Shown piece by piece: positions 23,734-32,273 of a stretch of 64,000 nucleotides of DNA. Position 1 is the stretch's first letter; every line of letters starts with the position of its first letter. Both the position numbers and the translations under genes were made by a program. Source of the DNA: Streptomyces sp. NBC_00414 (GTDB taxonomy: Bacteria > Actinomycetota > Actinomycetes > Streptomycetales > Streptomycetaceae); NCBI RefSeq assembly GCF_036038375.1, contig NZ_CP107935.1, positions 5,704,001 through 5,768,000 on the forward strand, in the 5' to 3' direction. Below the pieces are notes generated by a model, which made no database searches, was not told the origin of the DNA, and worked only from the letters and a program-made list of their open reading frames with translations.

Positions 23734-24822
23734 CTAAACTAGCCTCAGTTGGGTCGGCCGGTTTGAAGCGTGAATTTCCTGTTCGGGTGTCGGTGATGCC
23801 ATAAGGCCGAAGACCCAACTATTCAACTCCGTGATGGAGGTGTTGAGTTGATCGGCGATCTGCTGCGGCCTGATGCCGTCTACCCAAAGTGCACTGAACA
23901 CCTTTTGCATAAGCATTGACGTCTCGCGTGGTGCGTCACCAGGTTCTCCCATTCTGAATCCCAGGCGACCCAATTCGATCACAGATTGGCGATACTGCCA
24001 TTCTGTGATTCTGCCTAGAGACTGTAGGCGATACGTCAACGCCAAGGCCGAGACATTCCAGTGCCTCCTCGACCTGATGATTTGATCAGTCGTGGGACTG
24101 TCTGGAATTCGTGCCGCAATGCTACGTCGAGGCATTAGGAAGGTGGAGGCAAATTCGTCCGCTTCCTTTTCAGCTGCTCGCGTCCTCACTCCGGCCTCGT
24201 CGTCGCAGTGCATCATGAGGTGCCCGAGTTCATGGGCAACGTCAAACCGGCTACGAGCTGCGGACTTCAGTGTGTTGAGAAAGATGTACGGCCGACCGTC
24301 ACGCCAGAATGAAAACGCATCGACTTCTTTATATTCCGGCGCCAGTGAAAATACGCGAACTCCGTGAGCTTCGACCAGGTGAATCATGTTCCTAATGGAA
24401 TCACTTTCACCCATATCCCAAGCGGAACGCAGATAATCGACGTTAAGCTCCGGAGACATTTTTCTTCCTGGGGTCGGAATGTGCGGAGCTGGGAGGTTAA
24501 ATAGATCGTCCATCCAGTGACTAAATTCCACTGCTAGACGTGATTCCGACAGTGCCGCATCTCGAATATAGGCTGACAGCTTGCTTCGGGCCCGAAAGCT
24601 TACCGATGCTGGATCGATCTCATCGATCTCAGAGGCAGAAAAGAATGACAGCGGAAAGCTTAGAACCTCTGCGATTTTCTCTAGGGTGTGTGGCGACGGT
24701 TGCTGGCGATCGTGTTCGTAATTCGAGATGCTTTGGCTGCTCACGCCAACCTGATTTCCAAGCTCGACAAGTGTCATGCCGCGACGCTTGCGAGCTAGTG
24801 TCAACCGGGATGGCGTGAACAT
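23734..24822 (-). CDS. XRE regulator fused to ImmA/IrrE-type metallopeptidase
   Basis: A 362-residue protein with an N-terminal helix-turn-helix (about 5-60, TLVELGNQVGVSSQSISNYE) and a C-terminal zinc peptidase domain with HELGH at 197-201 and a later downstream Glu. ImmA/IrrE proteins cleave repressors or antitoxins in element induction and phage response. It is 25 bp downstream of the gene at 24848-25543, likely an operon. ATG 24822 with AGGAA upstream. GC is lower than in the neighbours. Confidence 0.87.
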   Translation of the reverse strand: MFTPSRLTLARKRRGMTLVELGNQVGVSSQSISNYEHDRQQPSPHTLEKIAEVLSFPLSFFSASEIDEIDPASVSFRARSKLSAYIRDAALSESRLAVEFSHWMDDLFNLPAPHIPTPGRKMSPELNVDYLRSAWDMGESDSIRNMIHLVEAHGVRVFSLAPEYKEVDAFSFWRDGRPYIFLNTLKSAARSRFDVAHELGHLMMHCDDEAGVRTRAAEKEADEFASTFLMPRRSIAARIPDSPTTDQIIRSRRHWNVSALALTYRLQSLGRITEWQYRQSVIELGRLGFRMGEPGDAPRETSMLMQKVFSALWVDGIRPQQIADQLNTSITELNSWVFGLMASPTPEQEIHASNRPTQLRLV

Positions 24823-24847
24823 TGGGGGTTCCTTTCCTTCCAGATCG

Positions 24848-25543
24848 TTAGGGCTTTCGCTTCTCGACTGGAAATTCAGCGGGCGGGCCGAACCCGTCGT
24901 TCGGATCGCTGCCGATGGTGTCGAACTCGTCGCCATCGACTGAATACGGAGTTGGTGGGAGGATGCGGTCATACCAGTCCTTCACGTACCCCTTGGCGTT
25001 CAGGCGCTCGGGCAGTGAGACTTCATGCCGGATCTCCTTCTTCTTTTGATCAAAGTAGACCAACATGAGCCAGAGGTTGTAGCCGGCCAGCTCGTCTGTC
25101 GCTTCCTCTACCTGGAAGGCGGATCGGTCAAGAAGGGCAACCTGCCCAAGTGGCACATTGCGCTCCACCAGCTTCTTGGTGAGCTCGCCCTTGGGGTAGC
25201 GGGAGCTGGGCTGTAGCCTCCCAGACCTCTGGCCAGTCAGCGGACTACCACTCGCCACGCCAAGGGCTACCCGGGTGCGAGAGTTGAGCATGATCGGCAG
25301 GACGCCGGCCAGGTTCACACGTCGCCAATCCCCCTCGCCGTCCAGTTGGCGGCTCAGGCTCGTAACGAGCCCGTTGTACGCGTAGATGCCGGGAGCGATC
25401 TTGGCTGCGTGATCCTTCGAGCACAGTCCGCGTTCCGTGTTGCTCGCTCCAAGCGCTTGACGCAGCACGTCACCCCGCAGACCGAGAGTGGTGACCCGAG
25501 CCTCGTATCCGGCATGGGCCTCTGCTGCTACCGATTCGATCAT
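24848..25543 (-). CDS. Unknown protein paired with the ImmA/IrrE-type regulator
   Basis: A 231-residue soluble protein that I do not recognise. It has no clear catalytic motif and no membrane segment. The C-terminal third is Pro/Asp-rich. Being the first gene of a two-gene operon with an HTH-metallopeptidase makes it a possible toxin or substrate of that peptidase, by context only. Confidence 0.65.
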   Translation of the reverse strand: MIESVAAEAHAGYEARVTTLGLRGDVLRQALGASNTERGLCSKDHAAKIAPGIYAYNGLVTSLSRQLDGEGDWRRVNLAGVLPIMLNSRTRVALGVASGSPLTGQRSGRLQPSSRYPKGELTKKLVERNVPLGQVALLDRSAFQVEEATDELAGYNLWLMLVYFDQKKKEIRHEVSLPERLNAKGYVKDWYDRILPPTPYSVDGDEFDTIGSDPNDGFGPPAEFPVEKRKP

Positions 25544-25828
25544 CCCGCCTCCAGACTTAGGGAATCCGGCCCTCGGATGAGGGCTCGAATCAATAAGCCA
25601 GCCTACAGGGGTGCACTGACAGTCGTGCCGGGAAGCGACGAGGGGGCGTTAGCGCGGTTCGAGGGCGCGGCAGGGTGGCGGAAGTGGCGCTCGCCTACGG
25701 ATCAACGGGTCACTGCGGAGCACCATCACGGACTACGATTCGCGCCCTCGGGCCCCTTGCTCATTCTCAACCGCAGTCTCATCCGTGGAAGTTCATGCTT
25801 GTTCAGAGTGGTGCCAACGGAGGGTGCC
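25544..25828. other. Intergenic region between divergent cargo genes
   Basis: About 285 bp with no recognisable gene, repeat or strong hairpin. Promoters for the leftward 24848-25543 gene and the rightward cargo must lie here, but I cannot assign -10/-35 boxes with confidence. Confidence 0.5.
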
Positions 25829-26041
25829 ATGCAGGAACCGAACGGTCCTGAACCACCAGGAACGGCAACCAGCAGACTTGAAAACCGGCGTGATGAGTTT
25901 GCGGCGGTCGACAGCGCGAGGCGTTCGATCCGCAGTGGCGCGAGCTGCGACCAGTGCCCGCCGGCGGCCGACCCCAGAGCCGCCCCGTGCAGGTGGAGCT
26001 GTGTTGTCAGAGGCCAGGTCTACGCTGCGGCGCGTGAATGA
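25829..26041 (+). CDS. Possible 70-residue leader ORF before the DUF3883 gene
   Basis: An ATG preceded by GGAGGG at five bases opens a 70-codon frame whose TGA overlaps the next gene's GTG by 8 bp. The product is Arg/Pro/Ala-rich with no motif. The ribosome site and overlap are the only evidence, so it may instead be an untranslated leader. Confidence 0.3.
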   Translation: MQEPNGPEPPGTATSRLENRRDEFAAVDSARRSIRSGASCDQCPPAADPRAAPCRWSCVVRGQVYAAARE

Positions 26042-27242
26042 TCTTCTGAGCAAGGTTCTTGAGCTTCAGCCATCGTGGACGGCCGCGAACACAGAGGAAA
26101 TGAAGGCGCGGGGCGTCGTCATCAGGCAAGAGCTCCCAGAGTTTCTTCGGACGCATGGGCCTGCCCTGGCAGACGCCCTGGGCACACCACACGACAACCT
26201 GGGTGTTGAGGGACGGGACGCGACGGGGCTCAAGACTGAGATCCCGTGGGTCCGCGTCTTCGGTCGTGAACAGTCGCCGAGGGCCACGACCGGTTGGTAT
26301 GTGGTCTACCTGTTCAGCGCGGGGGGTGACCGCGTCTACCTGTCCCTGAACCAAGGGACGACCGTGTGGAACGGGGGCGACTTCAAGGCGCGCAAGGCCG
26401 AGGACCTCAGGGCTCGGGTTGGGTGGGCCCGTCCGATCCTCGCCGACCAGGTAGCTGGCCGGCCGGAACTCCATGATGAGATCCAACTCGATGCAACCCG
26501 TCCGCTTGGCCGCGGCTATGGACCGGGGAACGTACTCGCCTTCGAGTACTCCCGCGATGCGCTGCCTTCGCAGGCCGTTCTGATCGACGATCTGCGGTAC
26601 ATGCTCGGCTTGCTTCGCACAATCTATGAAGCTGAGCGCTTGGCCCCGCACATCCCGGGCGACCCGGCTCCCGAGGTGCTGGAAGCCGAGCGCACTGCTG
26701 CCATCGCGGCGGGGCGACGCACCCGCAGGGCCGCGCGTCCCATGCGGTCCGGCCAGGGCTTCCGACTCACCGCAGGGGAGCGGAGCGCGATCGAGAGCCA
26801 CAGCGTGGCTGCGGCGACGGCGTACTTCGAGGCGCAGGGCTGGAACGTTAAGGACGTCGGCAATCGGGAGTCCTTCGACCTTGAGTTGAAGCGGGGCGAG
26901 GAGGTTCTACGCGTGGAGGTCAAGGGAACGACCTCGGCTGGCCACGATGTCATCCTGACCAGGGCCGAGGTGGAGAAACAGAGGCGGTACTACCCGGCAA
27001 ATGCGTTGGTCGTCGTCCACTCCATCGTCCTCGATCGCACCGCGGCAGAACCGGTCGCCTCAGGTGGAGTGCTTCACTGCACGTCGCCTTGGGAGATCGC
27101 GGACGAGGACTTGACGGTGATCTCTTACGCGTATCGCACCGCAGTGGGTGACGGGGAAGTGAGCCAGAGCGTCCAGAGCGCCATGAACGTTCTCGCGAGC
27201 GGGTCTCGAAGCGCCGAGCCGAACGAGTCCGTGATCCCGTAA
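26034..27242 (+). CDS. McrB_N-DUF3883 protein, probable restriction/defence nuclease
   Basis: A 402-residue protein. The N-terminal half resembles the McrB_N/DUF3578 domain (PWVRVFGREQSP, GWYVVYLFS, GVYLSLNQGT-like), which reads modified or specific DNA. The C-terminal DUF3883 part has FDLELKRG and VEVKGTTS, a PD-(D/E)xK-like nuclease core with Asp, Glu and Lys in order. It sits 113 bp before the NaeI-like methylase, so it may be a third member of that restriction system or a stand-alone type IV enzyme. GTG start at 26034; the ribosome site is poor. Confidence 0.8.
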   Translation: MNDLLSKVLELQPSWTAANTEEMKARGVVIRQELPEFLRTHGPALADALGTPHDNLGVEGRDATGLKTEIPWVRVFGREQSPRATTGWYVVYLFSAGGDRVYLSLNQGTTVWNGGDFKARKAEDLRARVGWARPILADQVAGRPELHDEIQLDATRPLGRGYGPGNVLAFEYSRDALPSQAVLIDDLRYMLGLLRTIYEAERLAPHIPGDPAPEVLEAERTAAIAAGRRTRRAARPMRSGQGFRLTAGERSAIESHSVAAATAYFEAQGWNVKDVGNRESFDLELKRGEEVLRVEVKGTTSAGHDVILTRAEVEKQRRYYPANALVVVHSIVLDRTAAEPVASGGVLHCTSPWEIADEDLTVISYAYRTAVGDGEVSQSVQSAMNVLASGSRSAEPNESVIP

Positions 27243-27355
27243 GAGCGCGGGAGAGTCGCGCAGCACTTGGTTGTCAGTGGTCACAGGTACGCTCGCACAG
27301 CGCTGCACCGCAAAGTGCGGCCGTTCGACCGCCACCCTGAGGCTCTGGAGATCGC

Positions 27356-28444
27356 GTGCAGCCAGTCAAGATCGTCGACTTGTTCGCCGGACCTGGTGGT
27401 GTGGACGTGGCTGCGGAGAAATTGGGAGTGCCCACTGTCGGCGTTGAATGGGATGCCGACGCCTGCGAGACCCGTCGCGCTGCTGGCCTGGGCACAGTCC
27501 AGGGCGACGTGCGGCAGTACGGTCCGGCCGATTTTCCTGAGGCAGACGTGCTGGCCGGCGGGCCGCCGTGCCAGACCTTTACGGTCGCAGGCAGCGGGGC
27601 GGGCCGTAAGGCCCTGGATGACGTACTCAAATTCGTCGACCGCATGACTGCTCGGGTCGACCGCGAGCAGATCGTTAGCGATCTCGCGAACCTGGATGAC
27701 GAGCGGACTGGCCTCGTACTGGAACCCCTCCGATGGATCTTGGAAGCCATCGACGTACAGAAGAAGCCCTACGAGGCAATCGTCTTGGAGCAGGTGCCGG
27801 CGGTGCTCCCGGTGTGGGAGGCGTACGCCCGAGCCCTCCAGAACGAGGGTTACTCGGTTGACTTCGGACTCCTACTCACGGAGGCCTACGGCGTTCCGCA
27901 GACGCGGAAGCGGGCCGTACTGGTCGCGCGCAGGGGGGAGCACGACGTGAAGCTGCCCGCCTCTACCCATAGGACCTACCGCAAGGGGGTTCCACGAGAT
28001 GCTGGCGATGCGTCGAAGGAGCCGTGGCGCACCATGGGCGACGTGATCGAGCGAGGAACGCCCTTTGAGGTCATCTCGAACTACGGAACGGGTGGCGACC
28101 CGAAGCTGCGTGGGCGCAGGACCTCATCCCAGCCCTCTGCCACCGTGACTGGCAAGATCCGCCGAAACCGTGTCGTCTCCCTCGACGGGGCTGAACTAGA
28201 TCGGTTCAATCATTCCGAAGCGGGACGTCTGCAGACCTTTCCTGCCGACTACCCATGGTCCGGTCGCGACATCGGGCAGCAGATCGGGAACGCCGTTCCG
28301 CCACGCCTGGCGATGCATGTACTGAGTGCCGCCTTCGGCTGGTCTGCTCCGAGTGAGGACCTGCTGGCGAAGCTTGATTTGTGGCACCGACTGCCAGTGC
28401 AGGTCCCGTCTGCGGCTTACGACGAGGTGCTCGTCCGGGCCTGA
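27356..28444 (+). CDS. C5-cytosine DNA methyltransferase (NaeI-type modification)
   Basis: A 362-residue methylase. Motif I is DLFAGPGG (8-15), catalytic GGPPCQ is at 68-73 (Cys72), motif VIII is QTRKRAVLVA and motif X is QIGNAVPP. Motif VI reads EQV at 145-147 instead of the usual ENV. It precedes the NaeI-family endonuclease by 54 bp and should protect the same sequence; GCCGGC is the site of NaeI itself, here only a guess. GTG start with TGGAG upstream. Confidence 0.93.
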   Translation: MQPVKIVDLFAGPGGVDVAAEKLGVPTVGVEWDADACETRRAAGLGTVQGDVRQYGPADFPEADVLAGGPPCQTFTVAGSGAGRKALDDVLKFVDRMTARVDREQIVSDLANLDDERTGLVLEPLRWILEAIDVQKKPYEAIVLEQVPAVLPVWEAYARALQNEGYSVDFGLLLTEAYGVPQTRKRAVLVARRGEHDVKLPASTHRTYRKGVPRDAGDASKEPWRTMGDVIERGTPFEVISNYGTGGDPKLRGRRTSSQPSATVTGKIRRNRVVSLDGAELDRFNHSEAGRLQTFPADYPWSGRDIGQQIGNAVPPRLAMHVLSAAFGWSAPSEDLLAKLDLWHRLPVQVPSAAYDEVLVRA

Positions 28445-28498
28445 CGCTTGGGCGTCCTCCTCGAAGCCCGTCGAGGAGGGTTCGTCGAACCCGGCTGA

Positions 28499-29773
28499 GT
28501 GTCTGCTGTCAGACTTCAGCACGTGACGATACAAGAGGGTCTGTGGTTGCCTGAGGACGCTGCTCAGGTTGGCATGCAGGATTCGCGTGCGTTGGCGGCG
28601 AGGCACTCGCGCCGCAATTCCTACCGCACTTGGGATCTCCCGACCGAGCCCATGAGCAGGGTGCCGCGTGAGTGGCGGATCGGGTCCGGTATTAGGCAAC
28701 CAGTCCCCGATGACCTCGCGCCGTTCGTGGAGTGGTTCTACAGTCAGCCGGAGGCCCGTGAGCGCTTTCGATGGGCGCTCCGCGACTCCCTCGACGAGTT
28801 GCTTGATGGCCAGCGGACTGGGCGCTGGGCGTACCAGCACCTGACGAAAACCGAGAAGACGTATCTCGGCACGGCCGTCGAGGTGAACCTCACCAAGGAG
28901 TTCGCTATTGACAATGGCGCAGACCTCGACTGGTCCGTCGCCGGAGTCGACATCGACTGCAAGTTCTCCAAGGATCTTGGCGGTTGGGAGATCCCGATGG
29001 AGATGTATCTGTGCGCGGACCACGGCGAGCGGAGTGGCCGTGCCGACCATGCTGCAGTCGTGATCTGGATTGACGACGACACGAGCCGGTGGGCCGCTGG
29101 CATAGTGCGGATCACCGACGCGCGCCTGCGTTGGAAGAGAGCGCCGGGTGCAAACGGCGAACTCGTCCGCGCCTACAACCGAGACAACAAGCGCAAGCTC
29201 TCCGACAGCGCCAAGTCCGCGGTCTACTGGCTCTGGGGTGGGCTCCAGAGGGATCTGCCGACTAACCTGCTCCGTCACCTGGATTCCGCAACACGCGAGC
29301 GGATTCTCACTGCCCGACTGCCGGGCCGCCGATCCTCGTCGGGGCAGCAGCGTGTGAACCAGTTGTTCCGCGATGTGCAAGACCGGCTCATTGGACGTCA
29401 GGCCGTGTTGACCGTCGGCCAGCAGGACGACGCGCCGAAGCGTGCCCGCGACGCCCGGATAAAGCTGCGCCCGGAGGGCATTGTCGTTCTTGGCCACCAA
29501 GGATCACACCCACACGCCGCCCGTGTGCTCGGGTTGCCGGGACCGACCAAGGGTGAGTGGATCTCCACCAGCCTCGTTCCTGTTTCATCTGACGATGACC
29601 GACCGAAGTTCTCTCTGGACGGCCAGTTCTGGGCCCGTGCTTACGGGGAAAAGCAGGTGCCTCCCGTTCCAGCACCCGACCTACCTGATGGCCGCGAGAG
29701 CCTTTGGGTGCACCGCTTCGGGCCCGGTTTCACGTTGCTCGGCTCTGGTCCCCCAGGTATCCCCCAGCAGTGA
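28499..29773 (+). CDS. NaeI-family type II restriction endonuclease
   Basis: A protein of up to 424 residues. LTKTEKTYLGT (116-125) matches the ligase-like segment of NaeI. Here Lys118 falls where NaeI has Leu43, the position whose change to Lys gives NaeI topoisomerase-like activity; my alignment is by eye. VDIDCK supplies the catalytic Asp151, Asp153 and Lys155. The C-terminal half would be the CAP-like second DNA-binding domain of type IIE enzymes. The first 25-50 residues have no NaeI counterpart, and ATG 28574 is an alternative start. Confidence 0.85.
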   Translation: MSAVRLQHVTIQEGLWLPEDAAQVGMQDSRALAARHSRRNSYRTWDLPTEPMSRVPREWRIGSGIRQPVPDDLAPFVEWFYSQPEARERFRWALRDSLDELLDGQRTGRWAYQHLTKTEKTYLGTAVEVNLTKEFAIDNGADLDWSVAGVDIDCKFSKDLGGWEIPMEMYLCADHGERSGRADHAAVVIWIDDDTSRWAAGIVRITDARLRWKRAPGANGELVRAYNRDNKRKLSDSAKSAVYWLWGGLQRDLPTNLLRHLDSATRERILTARLPGRRSSSGQQRVNQLFRDVQDRLIGRQAVLTVGQQDDAPKRARDARIKLRPEGIVVLGHQGSHPHAARVLGLPGPTKGEWISTSLVPVSSDDDRPKFSLDGQFWARAYGEKQVPPVPAPDLPDGRESLWVHRFGPGFTLLGSGPPGIPQQ

Positions 29774-29855
29774 CTGACATACGGAAAGCCGCAGGTCGCC
29801 GACGGCGGAAGTGGCCCGCTGTAAATCTGCCGTCGGTTCTTCTCGGCAGCCAGGG

Positions 29856-29994
29856 CCAGTCTCAGTTTCAGTCTCGATTGCTGCCCAATCCGGCATGGTA
29901 CGCACCCGTCCACGGACGTCCGGCACGTTGCCTGACCTGCATGGCGAACTCATTGCCGGACGTCCCCGGACCACTACGGAACAAGGCCGGACAG
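29856..29994. other. Right attachment arm of the element (P-arm)
   Basis: The sequence from the arm repeat at 29856-29875 to the att core. Its near-duplicate is at 22829-22976. It also contains CACGGACGTCCGG and GCCGGACGTCCCCGG, partly palindromic stretches likely to bind Int or Xis. No gene in 29774-29994. Confidence 0.65.
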
Positions 29995-30040
29995 CTCGTA
30001 ATGCGTAGGTCTCGGGTTCGAATCCCGAAGGCGGCTCTGT
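29995..30040 (+). other. attR (46-bp core)
   Basis: Identical to 6979-7024. It is only the 3' part of tRNA-Thr, without the 5' half, so it is not a second tRNA gene. Confidence 0.95.
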
Positions 30041-30042
30041 GG

Positions 30043-30082
30043 AAGCCCCAGGATTCTCACTCGCCGTGACCTGGGGCTTTTG
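30043..30082 (+). terminator. Original tRNA-Thr terminator beyond attR
   Basis: AAGCCCCAGG (30043-30052) pairs perfectly with CCTGGGGCTT (30070-30079), followed by TT. This is probably the host tRNA terminator displaced by integration. The 30 bp ending in GGGGCTTTTGCTATT are the same at both ends. Confidence 0.75.
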
Positions 30083-30182
30083 CTATTGGTGTGGGCGCGG
30101 GCCGCGCGAGGGGCTTGACGCGGGTGCGCGGCTTGCGGTCGGCCCCCGTTGCGTGAGCGGGTTCTGCGGGAGCATGTAGCGC

Positions 30183-30845
30183 GTGAAGGCCTTGCGAGCT
30201 GTCGACCCGGTCCTGCCGGATGATCTTCGGCCCGAGTGTGTCTGGTACGCGTCCTACGGGTCCAACATGCACTTGGAGCGTCTTCGGTTCTACATCCAGG
30301 GGGGCCGGCCGCCCGGTACGGCGATGACTTGTCCCGGTTGCCGAGATCCGAGGATGCCCCGCAGGTCGATCCCGGTCGAGCTCGCGGGCGCCGTGTACTT
30401 CGCGACCGAATCGCTGGTCTGGGGAGGCGGGAGGGCGTTCTACGACCCGGGAGCCGAAGGCCGGGTGTTGGCGAGAGCGCATCTGGTGACGGCGGGCCAG
30501 TTCTCGGACATCGCGGCTCAGGAGATGTACAGGGAGCCGGGGACGGAGATTGATTTCGCCGAAGCGCTGACCTGCGGATCGGCGGCTTTGGGGTCGGGGC
30601 GGTACGAGACCCTGGTCTGTGCCGGTCAGGTGGACGGGCTGCCGGTGTTGACCTTCACCGCCCCTTGGAGCATGCGGGACGTTCCGTGGAACCCTCCCTC
30701 GTCGGCTTACGTGCGCCATTTGGCCGCGGGGTTGCTCTCGGCCGGTGCGTGGGACATCGAAGCGGTTGCTTCGTACGTCGCGGCTTGCCCGGGGGCGGCG
30801 GAGCACTGGTCGGAGCGGGCGCTCACTGAGCTGTTGCAGGGGTGA
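30183..30845 (+). CDS. Gamma-glutamylcyclotransferase-like protein
   Basis: A 220-residue protein with WYASYGSNM near the N-terminus (about 21-29), the nucleotide-like loop of the GGCT/AIG2 fold. The usual catalytic Glu cannot be placed with certainty. Substrate unknown. It is the first chromosomal gene right of the element. GTG start. Confidence 0.75.
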   Translation: MKALRAVDPVLPDDLRPECVWYASYGSNMHLERLRFYIQGGRPPGTAMTCPGCRDPRMPRRSIPVELAGAVYFATESLVWGGGRAFYDPGAEGRVLARAHLVTAGQFSDIAAQEMYREPGTEIDFAEALTCGSAALGSGRYETLVCAGQVDGLPVLTFTAPWSMRDVPWNPPSSAYVRHLAAGLLSAGAWDIEAVASYVAACPGAAEHWSERALTELLQG

Positions 30846-30935
30846 GCCCCCCGCACGGCGCTCGAACCGTACGGGCTCGACACCCGCGGTCCTCGGAGAA
30901 CTCCGGCAGCGGGCGGGCGGTAGGTGTCGCCGGCT

Positions 30936-31883
30936 TTAGGAGGTCAGGGTCGTCAGGGCCGGGCCGAAGGCGATCAGCAGCGGGAGCAGTGGGGCCAGCG
31001 CGGCGGCCGTCGTGGTGCTTCGGCGGTGGGTCCGGGTGAGGCGGGGCGGCGGGTCCAGGAGGCGTTCCACGCGCTGGTGGAGCAGGGGCCTGGGGGTGGC
31101 GCAGGACAGGACGCCACGGTGCTGGTTGAGCTCGATCAGGGCCAGCGCCGTGGTCAGGTGACCGCAGCGGCGCGAGGCCGTGTCGTCGGCGGAGAGTTCG
31201 ACGAGGCGGTGCGTCTGGTCGCGGAAGTGGCTGAATACCGGGACACCCGGGAAGCCGTCGGCCAGCGCCTGCGAGAAGTGCAGGAGCCAGTCGTGGCGGG
31301 CGCGCGCGTGACCGAGTTCGTGGGCCTGGATGGCGTCCAGCTGATGGTCGGTGAGGCGCTGCAGGGCGCCCGTGGTGACGACGAGCTGGGACGGGTTGCC
31401 CGGCATCCACCACGCGTCCGGATACTCGTCCTCCAGCACGAGGAGCGGGCCGCGGGCGGCGGGGAGGCCGGCCGGCAGCTCGGGGGCGCGTTCGCGCAGG
31501 TGCTCACGGCGCAGGCGGCTGCGCCTGCGCGCCTCCGTCACCTCACGGGCGAGCATGGCCGTGGTCCAGGCGGCGCCGCCGGCCAGCAGCAGCGTCAGGG
31601 CGGTGGTCCAGGGCGGGGCGGCGGCCAGGTCGTACGCCGCGGTGACGGCGGGCGGCGCGGGCGCGAAGACATGCGCGCGGACCGTGTGGAAGACGGCGGA
31701 GGCGCTGAGCACGAGTGACGTCAGACAGCACAGCAGGACCGTGGCGACCAGGCACTGCCAGACCCACAGCGCGAGTACGGGCTCCCGCTCGGGCCAGGAG
31801 GCGCCGGTCAGGACGCGGGGGACCACGACCGCGGCGGTCAGGGCGACGGCCGCCATCAGCATCAGGGAGACGGAAACGGTCAT
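30936..31883 (-). CDS. M56 family membrane metallopeptidase
   Basis: A 315-residue protein with hydrophobic helices at about 5-25, 38-62, 93-115 and 290-315. The zinc motif HELGH is at 188-192 and ELSADD lies downstream. This is the BlaR1/MecR1-type peptidase module without a sensor domain. In Streptomyces it usually accompanies a BlaI-type repressor, but none is next to it here. Confidence 0.88.
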   Translation of the reverse strand: MTVSVSLMLMAAVALTAAVVVPRVLTGASWPEREPVLALWVWQCLVATVLLCCLTSLVLSASAVFHTVRAHVFAPAPPAVTAAYDLAAAPPWTTALTLLLAGGAAWTTAMLAREVTEARRRSRLRREHLRERAPELPAGLPAARGPLLVLEDEYPDAWWMPGNPSQLVVTTGALQRLTDHQLDAIQAHELGHARARHDWLLHFSQALADGFPGVPVFSHFRDQTHRLVELSADDTASRRCGHLTTALALIELNQHRGVLSCATPRPLLHQRVERLLDPPPRLTRTHRRSTTTAAALAPLLPLLIAFGPALTTLTS

Positions 31884-32273
31884 GTCGTGGGCCCCTTCCC
31901 TTCCCCTCGGTCCCGCCGGTCACGCCGGTGCTGTCCGGTGACCTCGGCGTCCTGGCGTCTCGGCGACCTGCGGTCCGTGCGGTCGCCGGAAGCGGGTCAT
32001 GGACACGCTACCCGTCGGCGGGCCCCCTGGGGCACCTCGTGCGGCGTGACGCCCCCGACGCGACGCCCCGACGCCCCGGCATGACGCCCCGGCGTCACAC
32101 CCGACGCGACGCCCCCGGTGTGACGCCCCGACCCGCGGCCGCGCAGGCCGGCGTCGCGACACCCTTAAGGCGCTGCGTACTTGAGGAGTCCATACCGTGA
32201 ACGGCTAGCATCGCTCTCTGATTGTCCGACGAGGTCGAGATCGGGCGACGAGGCCGGGATCGGGGTGGGCGTC
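31884..32273. other. Intergenic region with GACGCCCC repeats
   Basis: About 390 bp between the divergent M56 and glycosyltransferase genes. Roughly 32040-32135 is built of repeated GACGCCCC units (near 32046, 32060, 32090, 32108, 32120). No gene is seen. Confidence 0.6.

Larger units (their letters stand above)
6979..30040. mobile_element. Integrated AICE (pSAM2-type) with defence cargo
   Basis: The element is bounded by two identical 46-bp att copies, 6979-7024 in the intact tRNA gene and 29995-30040 at the far end. Between them are int, xis, a primase-polymerase with a DUF3631 partner, TraB, SpdB-like genes, a Nudix/Pif-like gene and a KorSA-like GntR gene, the standard AICE set. Length is about 23 kb. 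A lower-GC retron block (about 19.7-21.6 kb) and a restriction/defence block (about 23-29.8 kb) are the non-core cargo. Confidence 0.95.

Noticed and set aside
29995..30040. Second tRNA-Thr gene
   Set aside because: Only the 3' part from the anticodon loop is present; the 5' acceptor and D-arm are missing, so it is attR.
6979..30040. Prophage
   Set aside because: No capsid, tail, portal or terminase genes; the gene set is TraB, SpdB and Prim-Pol, which is AICE.
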